Source: Sphingorhabdus sp.
GTDB lineage: Bacteria > Pseudomonadota > Alphaproteobacteria > Sphingomonadales > Sphingomonadaceae
DNA: 64,000 nucleotides
Direction: 5' to 3'
Assembly: GCA_028279555.1 (NCBI GenBank)
Contig: JANQNO010000006.1
Coordinates: forward strand, 278,864 to 342,863
Every line of letters starts with the position of its first letter. Position 1 is the first letter of the stretch. Under the pieces are notes generated by a model that ran no database searches, had not been told where the DNA came from, and worked only from the letters and a program-made list of their open reading frames with translations. Shown here one piece after another: positions 10,426 to 18,347 of this stretch. The position numbers were made by a program, and so were the translations under genes.

Positions 10426-10878
10426 ATGCAGCGCAGCGGAATTGACAGACGATCGACGGTCGGGGTCTGGGTAGGTAATCTGCCCGGACCGCTGGCCATA
10501 CTGGGCCGCTTTTCGATCACGCGCTATCTGATCGCCAGCATTGTGAGCCTGGCCTTCGACGTCGCCTTGTTCATGGTGCTTGTTGCGCTGGCGATGGCTC
10601 CGGCCTGGGCATCGGCGGCAGGCTACTCGGCCGGCATCATTGTACATTGGCTGATTTCGTCCAGCTTTGTCTTTCCCGGCAAGGCGCGTGAGGGCGCGGC
10701 TTTGCAAATGCAGCGGCTGGGCTTTGTCGGCACTGCATTGCTCGGTCTCGGGATCACGGTCGGCATGGTCGGCTGGCTCACCGGTATGGGCGTCATTCCG
10801 GTGGTGGCCAAAGGTGCGGCTGTCTTTGTGAGTTTCTTCGCTGTATATGCTGCGCGCAAATATGGCGTCTTCCGCTAA
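10426..10878 (+). CDS. GtrA family membrane protein
   Basis: A 150-residue protein with four predicted TM helices between about residues 30 and 145. It has the family pattern: an Arg-containing entry to helix 1 (FSITRYLIAS), a central YSAGIIVHWLISSSFVFPG and a closing FFAVYAARKYGVFR. GtrA proteins are thought to help move lipid-linked sugars across the inner membrane for O-antigen or cell-wall glycan modification. It starts 5 nt after the flavoprotein gene and precedes the GT-C-like pair, so all four may be one operon. ATG 10426 gives about 30 extra polar residues ahead of helix 1; a later start is possible. Confidence 0.85.
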   Translation: MQRSGIDRRSTVGVWVGNLPGPLAILGRFSITRYLIASIVSLAFDVALFMVLVALAMAPAWASAAGYSAGIIVHWLISSSFVFPGKAREGAALQMQRLGFVGTALLGLGITVGMVGWLTGMGVIPVVAKGAAVFVSFFAVYAARKYGVFR

Positions 10879-10919
10879 TCTGCGGTAACGCAAAGCATGG
10901 CCATCAGGGTGGTACAGCC

Positions 10920-12746
10920 ATGATCCGGAAGTTTCTCGCCGAAGAATATTTCGAAAGATCGCTTTTTTTCTTCTGGCTGACAGGAGCCCTTCTGCTTCTC
11001 GCGGCCAGCTGGTCCAACATTCTTTCCTGGCGGATGGGCGATGCAGATGACTATTTACGGCTGGTTCAGGTACGCGATCTGGTTGCAGGTCAGGGCTGGT
11101 GGGATGTCACCCAATATAGAATGAACCTGCCCGACGGCGGCCCGATGCATTGGTCGCGGCTGGTAGATATCCCGCTCGCTCTTGCCATCCTGTTGCTTTC
11201 ACCGCTGCTCGGCCAGCCGCTTGCAGAACAGGTTGCATCGGCCACAGTCCCGCTTCTCACCTACGGAACTGCAATCTATTTTTTGGCCCAGGCGGCACGG
11301 CGATTGTTCGATCACAAGGTGGCGTTGCTGGCCGCTGCCGCCACATTCGCACTGCTCCCACTTATCAATCAGCTTTTGCCCATGCGGATTGACCATCATG
11401 GCTGGCAACTTGTGGCTTTCTCGATTTGTCTTTGGGCTTTGCTTGAGCCAGCGCGTTCCACCAAGAGTGCGATCATAATCGGGCTTTCGCTCGCCGCCTG
11501 GACCGAGATATCAGTCGAAGCACTGCCCTATGTCGCGGCCTTTATGGGCTTGCTCTGCCTTCGCTGGCTGGCGGCCCCCGCCAAAGCCACTAAACTCGCA
11601 CAGTTCCCAACCGCCATGCTGTCGCTCGCAATATCCGGCTTTATCATGTTGGCGGCAATGGAAGGGCCAAAATTCACCGTCAATTTCTGCGACTCATTTT
11701 CATTGTTTCATGCGCTGAGCTTTGCAGCGGCGGCAGCGATAGTTACTATCGGAGCCCTGGCCGCAGGCCGCTTCGATGGGCCGATGAAGCTGGCTTTCAA
11801 ACTCGCGTTTTGCATGGTTGCCGGTGTTTCCGGAATCGGGGTGGTCCTGTTTGCAGCACCACAATGCGCTGGCGATGCCTTTGGCAATCTCGATCCGCTG
11901 GTCCGGCAATATTGGTATAATTTTGTTCCCGAAGGGATGCCGCTTTGGCAGGTGCAACCGCAGTTCGCCGCCCAGCCATTGGCGGCAATGGCGATTTTCA
12001 CGATCGGCATCGTCTGGTTTCTTGCAAAGTCAAAAACGCAAGCGTTGAGCGTCCGCATCGAAATCGTGTTGCTCTATCTTGCATGCCTCATTGTCGGGTT
12101 GCTGGTGCAGCGGGCCGCCATATATGCGCTTGCAATTGGCGTCATAATAGCCAGCGCGCTCGCCATAGAGATTTTCCGCGCCAGTGATCAAAAGGAAGCA
12201 TTTGTCCCGCGCATTGCGATGAAGCTATTGGCCTGCGCGTTGCTGGTACCCAGCATATTGGGGCAATATGCCTATGATTCCTTCAAAGCATCTGCCGCCG
12301 CCAGCGATTTGCAAAATAATGCGCAGGAAGAAAATTTCCGCGAGCTTGCCAAGGAATGCCACTCTCACGAGACGATTGGCAAACTCAACTCACTCCCAAA
12401 GGCGCGTCTGATGTTGGGGCTGGATGTAAGCCCAAGCATGCTGCTTCTCACCCATCACACTGTCGTGGCAACAGGCCATCACAGGAATCAGGCTGCGATG
12501 AAAGATGTGATACAGGCCTTCACCCTTCCGCCCGGCGACGCCCTTCCCATTTTCAGGCAGCGCAAGATCGAGTATCTTCTGATCTGCCCGGGCAGTTTCG
12601 AACTTTACCGCTATGAAAAAACGGCTCCCGGTGGATTGCTCGCGAGCCTTCGCGCAGGAGATAGCCCCGACTGGCTGAGCCGTCAGACTGATATTGGCCC
12701 CTACAAGATTTGGCGTTTTGTTGGTGATAGCAGCAATGCCCGATAG
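10920..12746 (+). CDS. GT-C-like polytopic membrane protein (paralogue 1)
   Basis: A 608-residue protein with about 11-12 predicted TM helices and a soluble C-terminal domain (about 470-605). Near the N-terminus, just after helix 1, it has GDADDYLRLVQVRDL, an acidic pair where GT-C glycosyltransferases keep their catalytic Asp residues. MPMRIDHHGWQ lies near residue 155 and HHRNQAAM in the C-terminal domain. Similar sphingomonad proteins are often left as hypothetical or mislabelled as AcrB-type. It is clearly paralogous to the next gene (shared GPMHWSR-type, MRIDHHGWQ, PLVRQYWY and HHRN motifs). The likely role is transfer of a lipid-linked sugar on the periplasmic side; this is inference. 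Confidence 0.6.
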   Translation: MIRKFLAEEYFERSLFFFWLTGALLLLAASWSNILSWRMGDADDYLRLVQVRDLVAGQGWWDVTQYRMNLPDGGPMHWSRLVDIPLALAILLLSPLLGQPLAEQVASATVPLLTYGTAIYFLAQAARRLFDHKVALLAAAATFALLPLINQLLPMRIDHHGWQLVAFSICLWALLEPARSTKSAIIIGLSLAAWTEISVEALPYVAAFMGLLCLRWLAAPAKATKLAQFPTAMLSLAISGFIMLAAMEGPKFTVNFCDSFSLFHALSFAAAAAIVTIGALAAGRFDGPMKLAFKLAFCMVAGVSGIGVVLFAAPQCAGDAFGNLDPLVRQYWYNFVPEGMPLWQVQPQFAAQPLAAMAIFTIGIVWFLAKSKTQALSVRIEIVLLYLACLIVGLLVQRAAIYALAIGVIIASALAIEIFRASDQKEAFVPRIAMKLLACALLVPSILGQYAYDSFKASAAASDLQNNAQEENFRELAKECHSHETIGKLNSLPKARLMLGLDVSPSMLLLTHHTVVATGHHRNQAAMKDVIQAFTLPPGDALPIFRQRKIEYLLICPGSFELYRYEKTAPGGLLASLRAGDSPDWLSRQTDIGPYKIWRFVGDSSNAR

Positions 12747-14502
12747 CAAGGCCGCCTCTGCCCGGCATCTGCTGCTCATCTGGTTCGCCGCCTGCCTGAT
12801 CCTCCTGGTGGCTTCCTGGCAGCAGATCACAACGCTTTCCGGCTGGGATCCCGACGACCAGTTAAGGCTGGTGCAACTCCGCGATTTTCTCGCCGGGCAG
12901 GGGTGGTTCGACAATAGTCAGCATCGCCTCAATACGCCTTTCGGTTCGCCCATGCACTGGTCACGCATGATCGAATTGCCGCTCGCCGGCCTCATCCTCA
13001 TTCTTTCACCGTTGTTCGGGCAGACCATAGCAGAGATGATAGCGGCAAGCCTTGTGCCGCTGCTGTTAATCGGGGCATCGGGCTGGTTTTTAGGCGGTAT
13101 AGCCCACCGGATCGGAGGCGCTTCGGCGGCTCCTATCGCGATGCTGCTATGCGTCATCACGCCGACCTTGCTGGCCCAGTTCATGCCGATGCGGATCGAT
13201 CATCATGGTTGGCAGATCATGCTGGCCTGTTTGGCGCTCTGGACGTTATTTCGCAAACCGAACCGCACATCTGGGCTTGTGCTGGGTGGCTCGCTCGCGC
13301 TTTGGCTGCATATCAGCCTGGAAGGCGCGCCGCTCGCCGCCGCGTTTTTCATTTGGCTTGGTCTGCAATGGCTTGCAGACGGCGGAAAAGCGCAGCGCCT
13401 CACATCCACTCTGGTGAGTTTTTCCCTGCTTTCGGCAATCCTGTTTTTGACAACACAGCGGCTAGGATTAGCTGCGCCCGACTATTGTGACAGCATCTCG
13501 CCAGCGCATCTCAAGGCCATCTTTGCAGCATCGGCCATTATGATCGGTGGATCGGTCTGGTCGCCGCAAAGCTGGCCGCTGCGCCTTGCTTTCATCCTCG
13601 CTGCGGGGAGCGCGGCTTTGGCTATAGTATATATATCCGTCCCCCAATGTGCTGGCGGCGCTTTTCAGCAGCTCGACCCTCTGGTTCGCCAATATTGGTA
13701 TGCCGGGGTTACCGAAGGATTGCCGGTCTGGAAGCAGGGGAACTGGGCCGCGATAGGCTGGATCGTCCCGGCTGCCGCAGGCTTGATCGGGCTGGTCCTG
13801 CTATACAGGACATTGCCGGCCGATAAGGACGCCAAGGCGCAACTGGCCTTTTTCCAGGCTACGTCATTCCTGATTGCGCTGCTGGTTTTTCGAGCCTCTG
13901 CCGTAGCTTGCGCATTTGCCATACCGCTTCTGGCCAGCTGGCTCGCACGGCTTCTCGAAAGTTATCGTAGCGCAGCAGGCGCTGGACAAAAAATGCGCGC
14001 CGCGGCCACCATGTTTACGATTGTGATGGCAGGGCCGCTCTGGATGCATGCGGTCAATGCGCTACCGGGTCAAAATGAAACAGGTAAGAAAAGCCAAATC
14101 GCGCAGGCCGACAAGGCCAGCCGCATATGCCAGTCGGTTTCGTCGGTCGAAGCGCTGGCTGCGCTGCCGAAAGGACGCATCGTCGCAAGCTTCGATATGG
14201 GGCCCGCGATATTGCTGACCACAGGGCACAGCATTCTTGCCAGCAGTCACCATCGCAACAATGAAGGGATGCGCGACCAGATTGCCCTGTTCCGCTCGCC
14301 GCCTGCAGAAGCGCGGCGGATTATCGAGAACCGCGGAATCACCCATATCGCCGTCTGCCCGGGCGAGGCGGAACTCAAGCAGTATGAGCTGCGTGATGCC
14401 GGTGGACTATGGGCAGAAATGAATTCAGGCAATGTTCCGGCATGGCTCAAGCCTATGCCCGATATGGGTAAGGGAATCCAAGTGTGGCGTGTATTGCGCT
14501 GA
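12736..14502 (+). CDS. GT-C-like polytopic membrane protein (paralogue 2)
   Basis: A 588-residue paralogue of the preceding gene, with the same layout: one N-terminal TM helix, WDPDDQLRLVQLRDF, SPMHWSRMIELPLAG, MPMRIDHHGWQ, QLDPLVRQYWY and the C-terminal SSHHRNNEGM. The ORF track starts at 12694, but ATG 12736 (MPDSKAASARHLLL) puts the start at the usual distance before helix 1 and overlaps the previous stop by only 11 nt, which suggests coupled translation. Keeping two copies side by side suggests transfer of two successive residues or a heteromeric enzyme. The acceptor is unknown. Confidence 0.6.
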   Translation: MPDSKAASARHLLLIWFAACLILLVASWQQITTLSGWDPDDQLRLVQLRDFLAGQGWFDNSQHRLNTPFGSPMHWSRMIELPLAGLILILSPLFGQTIAEMIAASLVPLLLIGASGWFLGGIAHRIGGASAAPIAMLLCVITPTLLAQFMPMRIDHHGWQIMLACLALWTLFRKPNRTSGLVLGGSLALWLHISLEGAPLAAAFFIWLGLQWLADGGKAQRLTSTLVSFSLLSAILFLTTQRLGLAAPDYCDSISPAHLKAIFAASAIMIGGSVWSPQSWPLRLAFILAAGSAALAIVYISVPQCAGGAFQQLDPLVRQYWYAGVTEGLPVWKQGNWAAIGWIVPAAAGLIGLVLLYRTLPADKDAKAQLAFFQATSFLIALLVFRASAVACAFAIPLLASWLARLLESYRSAAGAGQKMRAAATMFTIVMAGPLWMHAVNALPGQNETGKKSQIAQADKASRICQSVSSVEALAALPKGRIVASFDMGPAILLTTGHSILASSHHRNNEGMRDQIALFRSPPAEARRIIENRGITHIAVCPGEAELKQYELRDAGGLWAEMNSGNVPAWLKPMPDMGKGIQVWRVLR

Positions 14503-14513
14503 CTGCAGCAGCG

Positions 14514-15275
14514 TCAAAAATACAGAAAATCGCGCTCGAAGCTTTTGAGATGTGCACCGCTATCGGCAAAGATGATCTGGCCGGTAACATCTTCGGCCTG
14601 CGCCAGATAATGCACCGCATGCGCCACGCTGTCAGGTTTCGGCAGACGGCCCAGCGGCATCATTGCATTGAGCCTGGAACGCTGGCCGGCGCGATAGTCT
14701 TCGGTCTCTATCACCAGCCCAGGGGCGACGCCGTTTACGCGGGCACGGCCCTGAAATGCAGATGCCATCGATCGCACCGATGCCGCCAGCGCCTGCTTTG
14801 AGAGCGTATAACTAAGTTGATCGCCATGGGGATTGACGATGCGCTGGTCGAGAATATGAACAATGCTAGGACGCTTATCCTCGCCTGCCGCATTGACGAG
14901 TGCTTTTGACAGCAGCAGCGGCGCAAAGAGATTCAGCTGGAAATGATCCTCCAGCGTTGCGCCGTCCATCGCCGCCCAATCATCCTGCCCGAATTTCGCG
15001 GCATTGTTGACAAGCAGGTCTGGTGCTCGTCCGAAATGGTCGGCGACGGCCGAAATGAGAACCCCTGCATTTTCTGGCTGCGAAAGATCTGCCGGAAAGC
15101 ACCGCCATTCGGCATTCTGTTCCTTCAATATGCCTGCCAGCTCGCCGTCAGGCGTCGTGTCCGAATGACCGCTCAGCGCCAGCGCATAGCCCTGCCTTGA
15201 GAGATACCCGGCAATCACAGCGCCTAGGCGGCGCATCCCGCCGGTCACAAGGGCAAGCGGCGCGGCGCGGCTCAT
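14514..15275 (-). CDS. SDR family oxidoreductase, FolM/pteridine-reductase-like
   Basis: A 253-residue short-chain dehydrogenase. The N-terminal NADP-binding motif is TGGMRRLG, where the Arg pair after the glycines resembles pteridine reductases (TGxxKR/RRxG). NNAA follows at about residue 90, and the catalytic Tyr-x-x-x-Lys is in SYTLSKQAL. The stretch ILDQRIVNPHGDQLSY resembles FolM-type dihydromonapterin reductases. The gene overlaps folB by 4 nt (ATGA), which supports a folate/pterin role. A generic SDR function cannot be excluded. Confidence 0.75.
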   Translation of the reverse strand: MSRAAPLALVTGGMRRLGAVIAGYLSRQGYALALSGHSDTTPDGELAGILKEQNAEWRCFPADLSQPENAGVLISAVADHFGRAPDLLVNNAAKFGQDDWAAMDGATLEDHFQLNLFAPLLLSKALVNAAGEDKRPSIVHILDQRIVNPHGDQLSYTLSKQALAASVRSMASAFQGRARVNGVAPGLVIETEDYRAGQRSRLNAMMPLGRLPKPDSVAHAVHYLAQAEDVTGQIIFADSGAHLKSFERDFLYF

Positions 15276-15640
15276 TTTCTGCTGCGCTCCATGGTGATCC
15301 CGATCGCCTCACCGCCCTCGGATATCGCCAGTTTGACGATCTTGACGCGCACATGGCTGACCCGATTGTCGCCTGAAAACAGCCGATCGATGATGTGATC
15401 GGCCACTGCTTCGATTAGCGTGAAATGCACGCCTTGCGGCAGGTCGGTCACGGCCTCTTTCAAATCCATATAGTTTTTGGACGTGGAAAGCGGCGCGTCC
15501 GGCGCATAATGTTCTGCCATGTCCAGCGTGGCATGGACGGAAATGCGCAGCGGCTGCGGCAAATGCGTTTCGCGGCTGTAGATGCCGGTAAGCACATCGA
15601 CTTCCAGATCATCGATTTCGAGGGTCAGCCTGTCCGTCAT
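15272..15640 (-). CDS. folB: Dihydroneopterin aldolase
   Basis: A 122-residue protein of the FolB family, which cleaves 7,8-dihydroneopterin to 6-hydroxymethyl-dihydropterin and glycolaldehyde in folate synthesis. The sequence runs LEVDVLTGIYSRETHLPQ (pterin-binding N-terminal strand), NYMDLKEAV (with the conserved Tyr), LIEAVADHII (with the Glu that anchors the pterin) and VRVKIVKLAI. The ORF track starts at 15700, but ATG 15640 (MTDRLTLEI) gives the normal family length and N-terminus. The next gene, a FolM-like SDR, overlaps its stop. Confidence 0.92.
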   Translation of the reverse strand: MTDRLTLEIDDLEVDVLTGIYSRETHLPQPLRISVHATLDMAEHYAPDAPLSTSKNYMDLKEAVTDLPQGVHFTLIEAVADHIIDRLFSGDNRVSHVRVKIVKLAISEGGEAIGITMERSRK

Positions 15641-15654
15641 CCCGTCGCTTTCAC

Positions 15655-16542
15655 CTATTCCCGCGACCAGCGGGCGAAAATCGCCGTGGGCAATAGCCAC
15701 CCGCGCGCTTCTTCGCGAACCGCAAGCTCGCCAATTTCAACCCGCCCGCCTTTGGACGCAAAATGCGATTGCATCAACCCGCCCAGCGCCAGCGCCGACA
15801 TGCGCACGGCATAAACCGTCAGAAACACAAAGCGTGATTTGTCGTCGATAAGCTGCGCAACATTCGCCATCAGGGGCGGCAGGCCTTCTTCCAGTTGCCA
15901 TCTTCCTCCGTCGGGCCCGCGGCCGAATTTGGGCGGGTCGAGCAATATGCCGTCATAGCGCCTGCCGCGGCGAACTTCGCGCGCTGCAAATTTGGCGGCA
16001 TCTTCGACGATCCAGCGAATGGGCCGGTCTTCCATGCCGGAGGCCCGCGCATTCTCCCGTGCCTGAGCCACCGACTTTTTCGATGCATCGACATGCACCA
16101 TCGAAACGCCAGCCGCCGAAAGCGCCAATGTTCCAACGCCGGTATAGCCAAACAGATTCATCGCCTGCGGTTCTCCGATCCCGTCAATCTTGCTCCGCAT
16201 CCAGCGCCATACCGGGTCCATATCAGGGAAATAGCCGAGATGCCGAAAGGGTGTACAGCTGGCGGTGAAAGACACTTCTCCATTCCACCGCATCGGCCAG
16301 CCTTCGCCTGGCACCGGGCGATATTGATGCCACCGGCCGCCGCCATCGGCATCCGAGGCAGGCACAAATTCGGCATCGGCATCCCATTCATCCCGTGCTG
16401 GCTGCCACATGGCCTGGGGCTCCGGCCGGATGAATGTCCTGTCCCCATAGCGTTCGTATTTTCGCCCGCCGCCGCTGTCGAGCAACGTGAAATCCTCGCG
16501 CGGCTCGCTCACCATTGTGACGAATTCAGGCAAAGATGCCAT
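15655..16542 (-). CDS. Class I SAM-dependent methyltransferase, RlmI-like
   Basis: A 295-residue protein with a short N-terminal strand domain and a Rossmann methyltransferase domain from about residue 120. Motif I is MNLFGYTGVGTLALSAAG, the acidic ribose-binding residue is in VHVDASKKSV, and motif IV is ILLDPPKFGRG. The DPPKF form with KFGRG is typical of the RlmI/RlmK group that makes 5-methylcytosine or related marks in 23S rRNA, although the N-terminal PUA domain of RlmI is absent. The RNA target is not known. Its ATG shares one base with the thrC stop, so it is translated from the thrC transcript. Confidence 0.8.
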   Translation of the reverse strand: MASLPEFVTMVSEPREDFTLLDSGGGRKYERYGDRTFIRPEPQAMWQPARDEWDADAEFVPASDADGGGRWHQYRPVPGEGWPMRWNGEVSFTASCTPFRHLGYFPDMDPVWRWMRSKIDGIGEPQAMNLFGYTGVGTLALSAAGVSMVHVDASKKSVAQARENARASGMEDRPIRWIVEDAAKFAAREVRRGRRYDGILLDPPKFGRGPDGGRWQLEEGLPPLMANVAQLIDDKSRFVFLTVYAVRMSALALGGLMQSHFASKGGRVEIGELAVREEARGWLLPTAIFARWSRE

Positions 16543-17936
16543 CAGGGCGCAGCGGTGCTCAGGATATGGTCGCGAATGGCTGCATATTCGCCAGGCAGGC
16601 TTTCAAACCGTTCCTTCCGGTCGAACAGATTGCCAACCCGGGCAGGCAATGTCGGCCTCACACCTGTGGCTTGTTCCACAGCGTCGCGAAATTTGGACGG
16701 GTGCGCTGTGGCGAGCGACACGACCGGAATGTCGGCGGGTGTCTCCGCGTGCAAGGCAGCATGCAGAGCAACCGAGGTATGCGGGTCGATCACCTCGCCG
16801 CAATGTTCATAAGCCCAGCGCATGGCACCTGCCATTTCATCGGCATCGGTGCGCATGCTGGAAAAGAAGGCAGCCTTTTTCCTGAGATCGGAAGAGAGCA
16901 CCATTTTGCCCATCTGTTCGAACCATTTCATGCGGGCAGCGGTGGTCGAGCCATCGCGGCCCTCGAGATCGAAAAGCAGCCGCTCAAAATTGCTCGAAAC
17001 CTGAATATCCATCGATGGCGCATCGGTCGGCGTCACCTCAGTCAACGAATAGTCACCGCGCGACAGCGCGCGGTGCAAAATATCATTAACATTGGTCGCA
17101 ACGATCAGACGCTCTATCGGCAGCCCCATTCGCGCAGCGACATAGCCGGCAAACACATCCCCGAAATTTCCCGTGGGCACCGAAAAAGCCACTGGGCGTT
17201 CCGGCGCACCCAGGCGAAGCCCCGCCCAGAAATAATAGACTACCTGCGCCATCAGCCGCGCCCAGTTGATCGAATTGACCGCCGACAGATTGAGCTTTGC
17301 GGTGACATCGGCATCGCCGAACATCGCTTTGACAAAGGCCTGCGCTTCGTCGAAGCTTCCGTCGATCGCTATGTTATGGACATTGGGTGCCAGGATGGTC
17401 GTCATCTGCCGCCGCTGCACTTCCGAAATCCGCCCCTTGGGGTGAAGCATGAAAATTTCGATTTTTTCCCGTCCCGCAACTGCATCGATGGCTGCAGAGC
17501 CGGTATCCCCAGACGTTGCGCCAATGATTGTCAGATTCTCTTCCGAACCGGTCAGGAATCGTTCAAACAGCTGCCCCAATAGCTGCAGCGCCACATCCTT
17601 GAATGCCAGTGTGGGGCCGTGAAACAGTTCGAGCAGCCAATGCTGCTCATTAAGCTGCACCAGAGGCGTCACCGCATCATGGCTGAAATTGGAATAGGCA
17701 GCGGTACAAAGATCGCGAAGCTCGTCTTCGGTCAGCGAACCGCCAACGAAAGGAAGCATCACCTTTGCAGCCAAATCGACATAGGAAAGATGGCGCATCG
17801 CCGCGATATCATCGGCGGCAAATTGCGGCCATTTTTGCGGAACATAGAGCCCGCCATCGCTCGCCAGGCCGGCCAGCGTTACGCCGGCAAAATCAAGATT
17901 GCTCGCATTGCCCCGAGTGCTGATATATTGCATCAC
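16542..17936 (-). CDS. thrC: Threonine synthase
   Basis: A 464-residue PLP enzyme converting O-phosphohomoserine to threonine. The N-terminus MQYISTRG is typical of the bacterial long-form ThrC. The PLP lysine lies in HGPTLAFKDVALQLLGQ near residue 110, and the phosphate loop reads GATSGDTGSAAIDAV. SVPTGNFGDVFAGYVA follows near residue 255. Length and motif order match the family throughout. It leads a minus-strand group with the methyltransferase (1-nt overlap) and, after a 14-nt gap, folB and the SDR. I see no leader peptide or attenuator in the short upstream region. Confidence 0.96.
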   Translation of the reverse strand: MMQYISTRGNASNLDFAGVTLAGLASDGGLYVPQKWPQFAADDIAAMRHLSYVDLAAKVMLPFVGGSLTEDELRDLCTAAYSNFSHDAVTPLVQLNEQHWLLELFHGPTLAFKDVALQLLGQLFERFLTGSEENLTIIGATSGDTGSAAIDAVAGREKIEIFMLHPKGRISEVQRRQMTTILAPNVHNIAIDGSFDEAQAFVKAMFGDADVTAKLNLSAVNSINWARLMAQVVYYFWAGLRLGAPERPVAFSVPTGNFGDVFAGYVAARMGLPIERLIVATNVNDILHRALSRGDYSLTEVTPTDAPSMDIQVSSNFERLLFDLEGRDGSTTAARMKWFEQMGKMVLSSDLRKKAAFFSSMRTDADEMAGAMRWAYEHCGEVIDPHTSVALHAALHAETPADIPVVSLATAHPSKFRDAVEQATGVRPTLPARVGNLFDRKERFESLPGEYAAIRDHILSTAAP

Positions 17937-18001
17937 CCGCCGCTGTTAGCGGCGCGTGGCAGCCGCGGCAAGGCGTTAGGGCTCTGAGCCTAAAAGCCTG
18001 C

Positions 18002-18241
18002 TCAGTCCTGCTTGGGTGCGCGGCGTCTCCGGCCCAATGCGATCCCTGCGGCGGCAGCACCGAAAATCAGCAGCATCGACGGTGCCGGAATGTCAGTCGA
18101 ACCGCCCGATGACGAAGATGAAGAGCTGCTCGAAGACGATCCGCCTGAAGACGATGATTTGGGCGGCTTGCTAAAGGCAAGCGCAGCAGGAACCATTGCA
18201 AGGGAGACCACGACAGCTGTGGCTTTGGCCAGTTTCATCAT
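18002..18241 (-). CDS. Small PEP-CTERM-like exported protein
   Basis: A 79-residue protein with a signal peptide (MKLAKATAVVVSLAMVPAALA), a Ser/Gly tract with ten consecutive serines, and a C-terminal sorting signal. The signal consists of IPAPSMLLIFG, a hydrophobic helix and an RRRR stretch. That is the layout of PEP-CTERM proteins, which are recognised by an exosortase, here with PAPS in place of the classical PEPS. Essentially nothing lies between the signal peptide and the sorting tag except the low-complexity linker, so it may be a small surface or matrix component. A strong AAGGAGG site precedes ATG 18241. No exosortase gene is in the window. Confidence 0.75.
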   Translation of the reverse strand: MMKLAKATAVVVSLAMVPAALAFSKPPKSSSSGGSSSSSSSSSSSGGSTDIPAPSMLLIFGAAAAGIALGRRRRAPKQD

Positions 18242-18347
18242 AAAATCCTCCTTCTATGTCGCGAAACTTCAGGAGGTTTTACATTTTACGGGCATTCAAA
18301 TCTTGGGCAAATCGCGTCCCATTATCGGACGTCCCGCTGTGAAACAG

